DNA of 64,000 nt from Oscillospiraceae bacterium (GTDB lineage: Bacteria > Bacillota > Clostridia > Oscillospirales > UBA929), in assembly GCA_031265355.1 (NCBI GenBank), contig JAISCT010000069.1, positions 29,162-93,161 on the forward strand. The letters are read 5' to 3'. The notes beneath the pieces are model-generated. The model worked only from the letters and a program-made list of their open reading frames with translations. It had not been told where the DNA came from and did no database searches. Shown piece by piece: positions 1 to 8,721 of this stretch (position 1 is its first letter; the number at the start of each line of letters is the position of its first letter). A program made the translations under genes and the position numbers.

Positions 1-603
1 TACAGGGATAGGTCGGGCGTCCGGGTCTGTCCGTGGGTCTCCGCTGTAGAGCGCGTCGATATCGGTAAGCAGCACAAGCAGGTCGGCGTTCACAAGCTCC
101 GCCACCGTAGCAGACAGCGTGTCGTTGTCGCCGAAGAGGCGCTGCCGGCCCGTCTCGATCTCGTCAAAACTCACCGAGTCGTTCTCGTTGACAATGGGGA
201 CGCTCCCCCACTCGAACAGTGTAAGAAATGTATTTTCAAGGCTCGCACGCCGCGAGGGCTCCCCCACATCGTCACGGGACAGCAGGATCTGGCCCACGGT
301 GACGCCGTATTCGGAGAAGAACTTGTCATACAAATGAATGAGCTGACACTGTCCGACGGCGGCGGCGGCCTGTTTGTAACGCACTTCGGAGGGCCGGCCA
401 GGCAGCCCCAACCGGGACACCCCGACGCCGATGGCCCCTGACGTGACCAAAATGACGTCCCGGCCCGTGTGTTTGATGTCGCTAAGCACGCACACCAACC
501 GGTCGAGCCGCCGCAAATTGGGTGCGCCGGACGCATGCGTCACGGTGGACGTACCCACTTTGACCACCAGACGCCGAAAATTTGCTATCTCTCCCATCCT
601 CAT
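1..603 (-). CDS. proB: Glutamate 5-kinase, 5' part (runs off the window)
   Basis: ATP-dependent phosphorylation of L-glutamate, first step of proline synthesis, cytosolic. The visible 201 codons show the amino acid kinase start LVVKVGTSTVT, the glycine motif VILVTSGAIGVG, the QAAAAVGQ segment, and the substrate region VPIVNENDSVSFDEIE followed by FGDNDTLSA, all typical of ProB. The C-terminal third lies outside the window. Two in-frame ATGs (603 and 597) are possible; the second (MGEIANFRR) fits the family start better, but neither has a well spaced Shine-Dalgarno. An sigma-A-like promoter lies about 115 bp upstream. Identity is secure; the exact start is not. Confidence 0.95.
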   Translation of the reverse strand, partial: MRMGEIANFRRLVVKVGTSTVTHASGAPNLRRLDRLVCVLSDIKHTGRDVILVTSGAIGVGVSRLGLPGRPSEVRYKQAAAAVGQCQLIHLYDKFFSEYGVTVGQILLSRDDVGEPSRRASLENTFLTLFEWGSVPIVNENDSVSFDEIETGRQRLFGDNDTLSATVAELVNADLLVLLTDIDALYSGDPRTDPDARPIPV

Positions 604-715
604 CCCCCGCCAGCGGCCACACCCCGCCGAGCATGGCCGCTATTTTTGGTGTTTTCTCTGTTTCCCACGCCACGCATCCCCGAACGCAGTCGCACCGGAT
701 GTCGGCGTTGGTGAC

Positions 716-745
716 ATTGTATCACAACGTGCGATAAAACTGCAA
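716..745 (-). promoter_or_regulatory. Predicted sigma-A promoter of proB
   Basis: On the minus strand TTGCAG (745-740), an 18-nt spacer and TACAAT (721-716), with a TG one base upstream of the -10 (extended -10). Position fits proB. Prediction from sequence only. Confidence 0.55.
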
Positions 746-774
746 GCCCATTGCGCGCAAGCGCGCAATGGGCT
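745..774. repeat. 30-nt perfect palindrome upstream of proB
   Basis: Two 14-nt arms (AGCCCATTGCGCGC and its complement) around a 2-nt centre. It abuts the -35 box of the predicted proB promoter. No T-run follows on either strand, so an intrinsic terminator is less likely than an operator or a transcript hairpin. The rest of 604-1022 is AT-rich spacer between proB and the divergent gene at 1023, with a possible plus-strand promoter (TTGTCA at 814, TATTTT at 837) of low confidence. Confidence 0.6.
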
Positions 775-1022
775 CACTTCTGGTGTTGCAGCGCCACAAC
801 AGCCGTGAGTCCATTGTCAAGTCAAAATATATACCATATTTTTCCATGTATCAGTTAAAAATATCTGCACCCTTCTCTCTTTGCGGTGGAAAAATATAAT
901 TTTATGTTATATACTGTATAGGTGTGTACACAGTGGATACCCATTGCGGGCGCGGCCTCAGAAACTGGTGCAGCCCGCACCCCTTCGATCCCGCCTATGT
1001 ATCCCGGAGAAGAGGAACCAAT

Positions 1023-2150
1023 GTGAAAAAAAATCAAAAAAAATTCATCCATTATAACGGTCGCAGGCCGGTTTGGCCCAGTGTCCTCAAGGTCGTTTTC
1101 TCGCTGATCGGCCTGTTGGTCCTGCTGGCCGTCTGCCTGCTGCTGTTTTTTGTCATCACGGAATACCGGCCGGCCGACAGCGCACGGGTCGGGGTGGAAG
1201 GCCGCTCCATCCGTCCCTTCGCGCGCGTGGGCCAGACCTATTCCGCACTGACCTTCGACATCGGGTACGCCGGCCTGGATGCGGCGCAGGACCACTTCTC
1301 GGAAGGAGGCCGCCGCGCCGCGGCGGAGAGCCGGGAGACGGTGGAAGAAAACCTGAGCGCCGTCTTAGATGTGACCGGCAACGGCTACGACTTCCTGTTT
1401 TTGCAGGAGGTGGACATAGACAGTCGGCGCAGTTTTGGCGTCGACCAACGCGCCGCGCTGGCAAACTTGTTGGAAAGTTATGTGTCCTGTTTTGCCCTCG
1501 ACTACAAGTCTCCCTTTGTGCCGTTCCCGCTCTCTCAGTCCGTGGGCCGTGTGGAAAGCGGACTGATGAGCTTCTCGCAGCTCTCCATCCGCGACAGCGC
1601 GCGCATCCGATTTGACGGGAGCACGCCCTTTCCGGAGCGTCTTTTTGTCCCGAACCGCTGCTTCCTGGTCCTTCGGACGGCGGTGGAGGACGGCGGGGAG
1701 CTGGTCCTCGTGAACACCCGGTTCGCGCCGTTTGGCGAAGACGGGGCGGTTCGCGACGCACAGTTTGCACAAATGCGGTCGTTTCTTGAGGCCGAGGCCG
1801 AAAAGGGACACTATGTGGTCGTGGGCGCGGACTTCTCACACCTGCTGCCTGGCGCGTCGGCGCCGGCGACGCCGCCGGCCGGTTACACGGGGCTGCCGGC
1901 ACAGGCGATGCCCGTGGGCTTCCACCTGGCGGTGGACACGGACACGCCGACACGCCGGAGCCTGTCGGCGCCCTATACGGAGGAAACGTCCACTTTCACA
2001 ACTGACGGCTTCTGGCTCTCGGACAACGTGGCGCTCGTCTCCGTCCAGACCAAGAACCTGGGTTTCCAAAATACCGCCCACAACCCCGTGACCATCACCT
2101 TTACGCTGTCACCGCCAGACTCCCTTGACACCACGGTCGTTTCTGACTAA
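1023..2150 (+). CDS. Membrane-anchored endonuclease/exonuclease/phosphatase-fold protein, degenerate active site
   Basis: About 375 aa. A GTG start at 1023 is chosen because AGAGGA lies 6-9 nt upstream and a Lys/Arg-rich N-terminus then leads into one membrane segment (about residues 17-40); the rest should be outside the membrane. The fold is recognised from FLFLQEVDID (metal-binding QE), LVLVNTRFAPFG, VVVGADFSH and a C-terminal AHNPVTITF. Family members normally carry NIG, NxH, GDFN and SDHDPV at these places, so several catalytic positions are altered here (N to D, H to R, N to S, SDHD to TAHN). It may be catalytically weak or have another role. The TAA stop is the first three bases of a dispersed 74-nt repeat, so the C-terminus may have been set by that insertion. 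Confidence 0.75.
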   Translation: MKKNQKKFIHYNGRRPVWPSVLKVVFSLIGLLVLLAVCLLLFFVITEYRPADSARVGVEGRSIRPFARVGQTYSALTFDIGYAGLDAAQDHFSEGGRRAAAESRETVEENLSAVLDVTGNGYDFLFLQEVDIDSRRSFGVDQRAALANLLESYVSCFALDYKSPFVPFPLSQSVGRVESGLMSFSQLSIRDSARIRFDGSTPFPERLFVPNRCFLVLRTAVEDGGELVLVNTRFAPFGEDGAVRDAQFAQMRSFLEAEAEKGHYVVVGADFSHLLPGASAPATPPAGYTGLPAQAMPVGFHLAVDTDTPTRRSLSAPYTEETSTFTTDGFWLSDNVALVSVQTKNLGFQNTAHNPVTITFTLSPPDSLDTTVVSD

Positions 2151-2221
2151 CGTGGGTTGCACCTACAATCCACAACCCAAATTCTTGTTTTTTATTGCCG
2201 CTCCGCGGCAATAAGGCACTA
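2148..2221 (+). repeat. 74-nt two-hairpin dispersed repeat, copy 1
   Basis: Same 74-nt element as at 19503, 30477 and (inverted) 31788. Structure: TAAC; a 10-bp stem GTGGGTTGCA/TGCAACCCAC with a CC loop; a 20-nt spacer with a T-run; an 8-bp stem GTTGCCGC/GCGGCAAC with a TTC loop; and a tail AAGGTACTA. This copy is the most diverged (TACAATCCAC, ATTGCCGCTCC). Its first three bases are the stop codon of the preceding gene. Confidence 0.9.
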
Positions 2222-2239
2222 AAATAGCACACCGACTTG

Positions 2240-2267
2240 AGGCCCCTCCCGGCGCTGGGAGGGGCCT
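2240..2267. terminator. Hairpin between convergent genes
   Basis: 11-bp stem AGGCCCCTCCC/GGGAGGGGCCT with a 6-nt loop, followed on the plus strand by TGGTTT. It lies between the plus-strand gene ending at 2150 and the minus-strand gene ending at 2284 and could end transcription from both sides. Confidence 0.6.
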
Positions 2268-2283
2268 TGGTTTGAGCGAGAGC

Positions 2284-3426
2284 CTACCGTTTACTCTTGC
2301 CCGTTCTGTCGCACAGCAGCATGGCGAGCAGGGCCGTCACGGGGATCGAGGCGACGACGGCGACGCTGCTCGAAAGGCCGCGCAGGATCTCCACCACCAG
2401 GAGCTGCATGTTGAAAAGCCGCATATAGGGCAGCGCGTACATGTAGAAGATTACGAGGGTGTTGATACTGCCCCCGGTGAAGGCCAGGATCAGCGTATCG
2501 GTCATCGTGCCCATCACGTCGCGCCCGATGTTCATGCCCGAACGGAACAACTGCGCGCGCGGCAGCTGTGGGTTCAGCGCGCGCATCTCGAAGATCGATG
2601 AGGAGATCGACATGGCCGTGTCGGTGATCGCGCCGAGGGAGGAAAACAAGACGCCGGCAAATAACAGATGCCGGAAACTGAGGTGGGTCCCCCGCGCGAC
2701 GAAGAGTAGCGCCTCGGCTTCCGGCGTGTTCATCGTCGTGATGCGCGCGGCCGCGCCGAACAAAAAGGCGACCAGCCCCGCTAGGAAGGTGCAGGCCACA
2801 CAACCGATGACGGCCGATATCGTCTTTGGGCTCCAGCCATTCAGCATCCACAGCGTGACCACTGTCGAGACAGCCACGACGAGCAGTGCGGCAGCGATTG
2901 GATTGACGCCGACCACGATCAGCGGGATGAAGAAAAAGAGGATACACAACAGCGTAAAGAGCAGCGCCAGCAACGAGTGCGCCCCTTTGCGCCGGCCCAG
3001 CAACACGACGGCCGCGACAAACAACGCAACCAGCCCATAGATGATCGCCTCTCTGTCGTAGTCGACGACCAAGGCCGTGATGAAGTCGTCGTAGCTGGAG
3101 ATGATGAATCGTGTGCCGACTTGTGCGGGGTTGTTGATGATACGCTCTACCAGGTTGTAGGTGCGGATGATCTGCCCCTTGTGCGCGCCCTCCGTGATCT
3201 CCAACACCAAGTCCTGCCGGCCGATCCGGATGTCCGGAAAATCGGGATCCGGCTGGATCGTGTCGCTCTCGATCCCGATGACCCGCGCCTTGGTGTAAGC
3301 GATGCCAGCCTCGATGTCGGCCGGCCGCTGAAACCGTAGCGTCAGGTTGAAGATGAGCAAAAACAGCAAAAACACGCCAATCGCGGCGGCGGTGATCGTG
3401 GAAGACAGTCTGCGGCCTTGCTTCAT
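2284..3426 (-). CDS. YibE/F family multi-pass membrane protein
   Basis: 380 aa. An N-terminal membrane segment (residues about 10-28) is followed by an extracytoplasmic stretch with the YibE hallmark order (KARVIGIESD, the repeated DLVLEITEG..KGQIIRTYN, then VGTRFIISS) and then about seven membrane segments with a loop rich in Ser and Asp (ITDTAMSISSSIFEM). YibE/F proteins are conserved in Firmicutes without a settled function; no enzymatic role can be read here. The start is set by MKQGRRLSS just before the first membrane segment; an upstream AAAGG is rather far (about 13 nt). It is separated from the dockerin gene upstream by strong hairpins, so it is probably its own unit. Confidence 0.85.
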   Translation of the reverse strand: MKQGRRLSSTITAAAIGVFLLFLLIFNLTLRFQRPADIEAGIAYTKARVIGIESDTIQPDPDFPDIRIGRQDLVLEITEGAHKGQIIRTYNLVERIINNPAQVGTRFIISSYDDFITALVVDYDREAIIYGLVALFVAAVVLLGRRKGAHSLLALLFTLLCILFFFIPLIVVGVNPIAAALLVVAVSTVVTLWMLNGWSPKTISAVIGCVACTFLAGLVAFLFGAAARITTMNTPEAEALLFVARGTHLSFRHLLFAGVLFSSLGAITDTAMSISSSIFEMRALNPQLPRAQLFRSGMNIGRDVMGTMTDTLILAFTGGSINTLVIFYMYALPYMRLFNMQLLVVEILRGLSSSVAVVASIPVTALLAMLLCDRTGKSKR

Positions 3427-3472
3427 AGTCTGTCTCAGCCTTTCCGTAAAAATCCGGCGCCCCGCAAAACGC

Positions 3473-3541
3473 GCGGAAAAGCAAGGGGCGCCGGGCCGCC
3501 TTGCTTTTCCGCCGTCTGCCCGGCCGTTTGGCCGGGCAGAC
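3473..3541 (-). terminator. Two adjacent strong hairpins after the dockerin phosphoesterase gene
   Basis: A 12-bp stem (3514-3525 with 3530-3541, loop 4 nt) and a 14-bp stem (3473-3486 with 3499-3512). Both lie just downstream of the minus-strand stop at 3581 and upstream of the YibE/F start. Neither has a clear U-tract, so they may act as 3'-end stabilisers as much as terminators. Confidence 0.6.
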
Positions 3542-3580
3542 ATGGTGGTGATATAAAGGGACAAGGAATGGTAGCGTGTG

Positions 3581-5581
3581 TCAGCGCACCTTGAGCGCGA
3601 TCTCGACGATGTCCTGAATGTCGATGACGCCGTTTCCGTTGAAGTCAAAGAACCGATACTTGGCCCACGCGCTGTCCGCGCTTGTGACGCCAAAGGCATC
3701 GATGAGCTCGGAGAGATCGAGCAGCGTGACCTTGTCGTCGCCGTCCACATCGCCCGGCGTCCCGCCGACGGTGGTGAAGCGGGTATCCGCCGTCGCCGTG
3801 CGGATCGATTTTGTCCCGTCTTCTCCCCGGACGACATAGCGGGCGGTGAGGGTAAACACGCCCTCGCCGTTTCTGATGTCGGCGTTCTCCTTCGCCGTGA
3901 ACAGCGCCTGCCCGTAATTGGTTGTGTTGTAGTTCGGCACCATGACCGTGAGCTTCACGCCCGTGTCCGTGTCCGCCCGATCCAGCACCGTCACACCCGC
4001 GGCGGCGGTGAAGCCGACATAGGCGTAGACGTCGGCGTCAAACGTATAGGTGAGCTCCGCCGTGTTGCTGGCCACCGGTTCCGAGAAGCCCGCGTCGACG
4101 TGGAAGTAGTCGCCTTTTTTCACGAGATTCGCGCTGCTCGTGAGCGCCAGCTCATCCACCTGCCGTGTGACGGTCAGACTGTCGTACAGGTACTTCGGCG
4201 TCGTGATCGTATCGCTGTCTTCGTTGTATTTGAACATGTAGGTGTTGATGTCGACCGCCTCGGGGGAGATCTCCACCTCTACGATGACCTGCTCCTGCTT
4301 GACGTCGCTGCCCAGGCCGTCATGATTGTCGGCCGGACTCGCGGAGTCGATGTCAAGGAAGCTGTAGCCCGCTATCAGCGGGTCGCCGGGCGCCACGGTG
4401 TAATTGATCCGAGAATACCACTTGAGCCCGCCCGCATGACCGCCGATCATGTAGAGCGGCGCGTCCGCGGGATCCGGCGCGGTACTGCCGGGTCCGTAGA
4501 GCTCATCGTAGGCCCTTGTGCCGTCGCCCTTCACAAACCCGCGGGAATACACGTGATCGTGGCCCTGGAGAACGAAATCCACGTCAAGCTCCGCGAAGAT
4601 CGGGATCCAGTAGGTGCGCGCCGATACGACGTCGCTGTCCACGATGTGGCTCGCGCCGGTGACAAGGGACTTGTGGAAGCCGACGAGCGTCCACTGACCG
4701 CGCGCTTTCGCGTCCGCCACAGCGGCCCGCAAGAAATCCGTTTGCCGCTCGCGCGCCGTTGCATCCGCCCGTGCGGACTCCAGATTCAGGATGATGAAGG
4801 TCGCGGGACCGTAGTCAAACGCGTAGACGATGTTGCCCTGCTGTGCGGGGGCGTTGATGTGGCGGTACATCACGTTGTTGTCGTGATTGCCCTGGGTCAC
4901 GGCCAGCATGTTGTGTCCGAACATATCCTGCCCGCCGTTCGGGAACGCGCCCTCGTTGTAAAAGAGCTGCTCCCACTGGCTCTCACTGGTGGCCGTGTCG
5001 GTGACGTCGCCCGCGATGTAGACGAAGTCGAGGTTCGGGATCTGATTCACCTCATGCAGCGTCGCGCCGAGCGACTGGGCGTTGGTGGCGTTCGAGACCT
5101 GCGTGTCCGCGAGGTATGCGAACTTGATGGACCTCTGGCTGCCTTTGGGGGGCGCCGTCTTGAACTGACCGTTGTAAGTGTTGGCGCCGTAGCCGACCGT
5201 GTACTCATACACGGTGTCCGGCAGAAGGCCGTCCACTGCGATGGCGTGGAAGAACTTTCCATCCTGGCCGATGCCGGCCGTGCCCTGCAGCGTGACGGAG
5301 TCGCTCTCTCCCTGCTTGTGGATGGCAACCTGCGTGGTGGATGCTGCGACCGTCGTGTAGGTAAAATTGACTTGTGTGGACGGATCGTCGCCCATGTGGA
5401 CATTGACCTGCCGCGGCGTCCGCTGCTCGTTGAGCGTTCCGTCGTCCTCGGCCACGAGCACCGTCTCGCCCTGCCCGGGTTTGAGCGAGGGGGCCGCGAG
5501 CGCCGGTATGGTGAGTGAGACCACGAGGGCGACGGCCGTCAGCAGCGCGCTCAATTTCCTCCCCTTCTCTTCTTGAAACAT
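3581..5581 (-). CDS. Secreted metallophosphoesterase with cohesin-like and dockerin domains
   Basis: 666 aa. Signal peptide (1-29, ending ALAAP); a purple acid phosphatase-like N-terminal fibronectin-type domain (about 55-145); a calcineurin-like phosphoesterase domain with metal ligands in ADTQ (about 157), GDVTD (about 191), GNHDN (about 230), FHKS and GHDHVYSRG (about 337); a beta-rich cohesin-like segment (about 475-600, beginning after ANLVKKGDYFHVDAGF); and a C-terminal type I dockerin with two calcium loops, GDVDGDDKVTLLDLSELI and FDFNGNGVIDIQDIVEIAL. Known family members hydrolyse phosphate esters; the substrate is unknown. The start has a strong GGAGGT site 7 nt upstream. The cohesin-bearing membrane protein lies directly upstream on the same strand, so this enzyme may be displayed on the cell by cohesin-dockerin binding (inference). 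Confidence 0.9.
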   Translation of the reverse strand: MFQEEKGRKLSALLTAVALVVSLTIPALAAPSLKPGQGETVLVAEDDGTLNEQRTPRQVNVHMGDDPSTQVNFTYTTVAASTTQVAIHKQGESDSVTLQGTAGIGQDGKFFHAIAVDGLLPDTVYEYTVGYGANTYNGQFKTAPPKGSQRSIKFAYLADTQVSNATNAQSLGATLHEVNQIPNLDFVYIAGDVTDTATSESQWEQLFYNEGAFPNGGQDMFGHNMLAVTQGNHDNNVMYRHINAPAQQGNIVYAFDYGPATFIILNLESARADATARERQTDFLRAAVADAKARGQWTLVGFHKSLVTGASHIVDSDVVSARTYWIPIFAELDVDFVLQGHDHVYSRGFVKGDGTRAYDELYGPGSTAPDPADAPLYMIGGHAGGLKWYSRINYTVAPGDPLIAGYSFLDIDSASPADNHDGLGSDVKQEQVIVEVEISPEAVDINTYMFKYNEDSDTITTPKYLYDSLTVTRQVDELALTSSANLVKKGDYFHVDAGFSEPVASNTAELTYTFDADVYAYVGFTAAAGVTVLDRADTDTGVKLTVMVPNYNTTNYGQALFTAKENADIRNGEGVFTLTARYVVRGEDGTKSIRTATADTRFTTVGGTPGDVDGDDKVTLLDLSELIDAFGVTSADSAWAKYRFFDFNGNGVIDIQDIVEIALKVR

Positions 5582-5666
5582 ATACCTACCTCCCAGATGT
5601 AATTTTATATCGCCGCCTCATCGGCGGAAATACCGTAGTGAGACGAAAAACGCATCGAACGCGTCG

Positions 5667-6500
5667 TCACCGGGCCGCCGTCACGGTCCAGCCCGGGACA
5701 TTTTCCGTGTAGGTCAGATCGGACCCGACGACATGCACCGCGTCGACCGCGATGCTCTCCGATGTCGTGTCCCGCAATGCGGTGAGCATCACCCGACACA
5801 CCGGCGCATCCTCCAGCGCGGCGCCCTTCTTCTGGCCGACCATCGTGGCGCCGACGAGCAGGTACCCGTCGAATTCCTTGCCGAAAATCGTGTGGAGCTC
5901 GGGCGTCAGAGACTCAAGGTCCCCGTCGTAACGAAACGACGCGTCGTCATAATGAAGCCGGAATTGATAACCGTACAGGTCGGACGCATGCTCCGCCGCC
6001 ACCGTCAGCACCACTTTGTCTCCGGCCCGGACCTGGGCCGCCGCCGGCGCGTCGGCCTCGGGTGTGTCGACAGCGGCGTCTGATACCATGTCCGCCTCCA
6101 TGTCCGCCAGAGGAACGTCCGCCTCATCCACGCCGACACCCTTCGACGGACCGGTCCCTCCACCGGACCGCCCGACCGCCGGCCCCGCGGGCTGCGGAGC
6201 GGGCAGACCGGACTCGGCCGGCGTCTCCGCCATGCTGCCGGCCGGGCGCGCCAAATAACCATCGAGCTGCTCGCGCAGCGCCGCGAGATCCTGTTCCAGT
6301 CCCGCTGCGGAGAGCCCGTTTTCTGCGGACACGCCGGCGAGCCTTGTGTAGAGACCGTCGAGTTCCGCCCGGAGCCGCAGCGTTTCCTCCTGCGCCTGCC
6401 GCAGCGCCGTGTATGTCAGAATAGAGAACACAAGACCGCCCACCAGCGCCGCCGCCGCCACACCCGCGACAAGTTCCCGAACCCGCTTTTTCAGCCTCAT
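5667..6500 (-). CDS. Membrane-anchored coiled-coil protein with C-terminal cohesin domain
   Basis: 277 aa. A basic N-terminus (MRLKKRVREL) and one membrane segment (about 10-32) lead into a coiled coil (about 33-82, heptads of Leu/Ala with Glu/Arg), a Pro/Gly/Ala/Asp-rich linker (about 83-150) and a cohesin-type domain (about 155-277: GDKVVLTVAAEHASDLYGYQ, FRLHYDDASFRYDG, CRVMLTALRD). In known systems cohesins bind dockerins on secreted proteins. With the dockerin protein ending 85 nt downstream this forms a likely receptor-ligand pair outside a classical cellulosome. GGGGAGG lies 8 nt before the ATG. The cohesin assignment rests on pattern recognition and should be checked by profile search. 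Confidence 0.75.
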   Translation of the reverse strand: MRLKKRVRELVAGVAAAALVGGLVFSILTYTALRQAQEETLRLRAELDGLYTRLAGVSAENGLSAAGLEQDLAALREQLDGYLARPAGSMAETPAESGLPAPQPAGPAVGRSGGGTGPSKGVGVDEADVPLADMEADMVSDAAVDTPEADAPAAAQVRAGDKVVLTVAAEHASDLYGYQFRLHYDDASFRYDGDLESLTPELHTIFGKEFDGYLLVGATMVGQKKGAALEDAPVCRVMLTALRDTTSESIAVDAVHVVGSDLTYTENVPGWTVTAAR

Positions 6501-6661
6501 ACCGCTGCCTCCCCGACCGTACGAGCCGTCCCGCGGTCCCTTTTTTCAAACACCCGGCTCAAACATCTGGTCAGATTTTAACACCATCTATGTAAAACCC
6601 AAAAGCAGCACGCTGTAAAAGATATGTAAAATGCAACAGCGGCCGCGCGGGCCGCCCATAG

Positions 6662-6695
6662 AAAAAGCCCGCGCCCCTGTAGAAGGGGTGCGGGC
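6662..6695 (-). terminator. Intrinsic terminator after the pilZ gene
   Basis: 12-bp stem GCCCGCACCCCT / AGGGGCGCGGGC (one G-U) at 6695-6667 followed on the minus strand by a U-run at 6666-6662. It closes the flavin reductase-yigZ-dgt-dnaG-rpoD-pilZ run. Confidence 0.9.
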
Positions 6696-6740
6696 CAAAC
6701 TGTTCTGTTTTCTTGCCGGATCCGCCGGCCGCCCATGGAG

Positions 6741-7475
6741 TCAGCCGGGCAGTTCCGCCTGCGTGAAGGGCTGGTGGATGTCTACGCGCATGCGCTGCTG
6801 CTGGATGCGAAAGAGGATGTTCAGCAGACCCTCTTTGTCCAGCCTGCTCTCGAACAAAAATTTGAGACCACAGAGATATTTGAACTCCGTGTCATTTTCG
6901 CGGCGCGTGGTCCAGCGGGTCTCGGCCGTGTAGCTGACGGGTTCCTCGGTGCTGGGGATCAGCAAGCGGATCCTGACGCGCTCGTACTCGCGCAGTGGCG
7001 TGTCCACGCAGACGGCGGCGCCGCCGCCGCTCACATCGTGGGTCAGGCCGTAGATCTCCTGCGTGACCGTCGTCCCGTCCTCGCCCACCTCCTCCCAGAT
7101 GATCATCGCATCCACGAGCAGGTCCAAGCGGAAGTCCTCGCGCCGCTGGGTGCGCAGGATATCGGTCATGCGCTCCACGTCGATGTAAAACATGTCGCCG
7201 CGCTTGAAGCGGTCGCGCACAACCCCCTGGAAGTCATAACGCATCTTGTTGCGGTAATATGAGAAGAAGAGCGTGCGTCCCACACCCAGCGGATACAGGT
7301 TGCCGCGGTACATGGGGGCATCGATGATAAACCGGCCGTTTTCCGTGTCGTGCTCGAACACGGAAGAGAGCTGGAAGTCAGGGCTGACCCCAGACGACCC
7401 GTCGAGTGTGATCGTGAGCTTCGTCCCAGTCTTTATGCTTGTGGGGGCGCCGACCGGACATCTGTTTCGATCCAT
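6741..7475 (-). CDS. PilZ domain c-di-GMP receptor protein (YcgR/YpfA-like)
   Basis: 244 aa. The N-terminal half resembles the YcgR-N/PilZN beta domain (YPLGVGRTLFFSYYR, YDFQGVVRDRF) and the C-terminal half is PilZ: the RxxxR signature is RTQRREDFRL (about residue 107) and the DxSxxG signature is DVSGGGAAV (about 147). Family members bind cyclic di-GMP and in motile bacteria brake flagella; partner unknown here. Only 25 nt separate it from the rpoD stop, so it is probably co-transcribed with rpoD. GAGGA lies about 10 nt before the ATG. Confidence 0.88.
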   Translation of the reverse strand: MDRNRCPVGAPTSIKTGTKLTITLDGSSGVSPDFQLSSVFEHDTENGRFIIDAPMYRGNLYPLGVGRTLFFSYYRNKMRYDFQGVVRDRFKRGDMFYIDVERMTDILRTQRREDFRLDLLVDAMIIWEEVGEDGTTVTQEIYGLTHDVSGGGAAVCVDTPLREYERVRIRLLIPSTEEPVSYTAETRWTTRRENDTEFKYLCGLKFLFESRLDKEGLLNILFRIQQQRMRVDIHQPFTQAELPG

Positions 7476-7500
7476 GCAGCGTTCATCCTCTCAGTACAAA

Positions 7501-8613
<1,113 letters not shown>

Positions 8614-8721
8614 TGCGGATCCTCCATAACCCCGGAGCGCAAAGGCGCTCCGATTTCTTTAATTGCGGCTTCCCGCGCCGTCTTCCGGCACGGACCGTTT
8701 CGCGGTTTCACAGCGTGCGGT

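Noticed and set aside
924..1022. Longer N-terminus for the endonuclease-fold protein
   Set aside because: The extra 33 residues lack a signal or membrane pattern and no ribosome site precedes 924, whereas AGAGGA precedes the GTG at 1023.
3578..5518. 646-codon open frame opposite the phosphoesterase gene
   Set aside because: GC-rich antisense frame without motifs; the minus-strand gene has a signal peptide, metal motifs and a dockerin.
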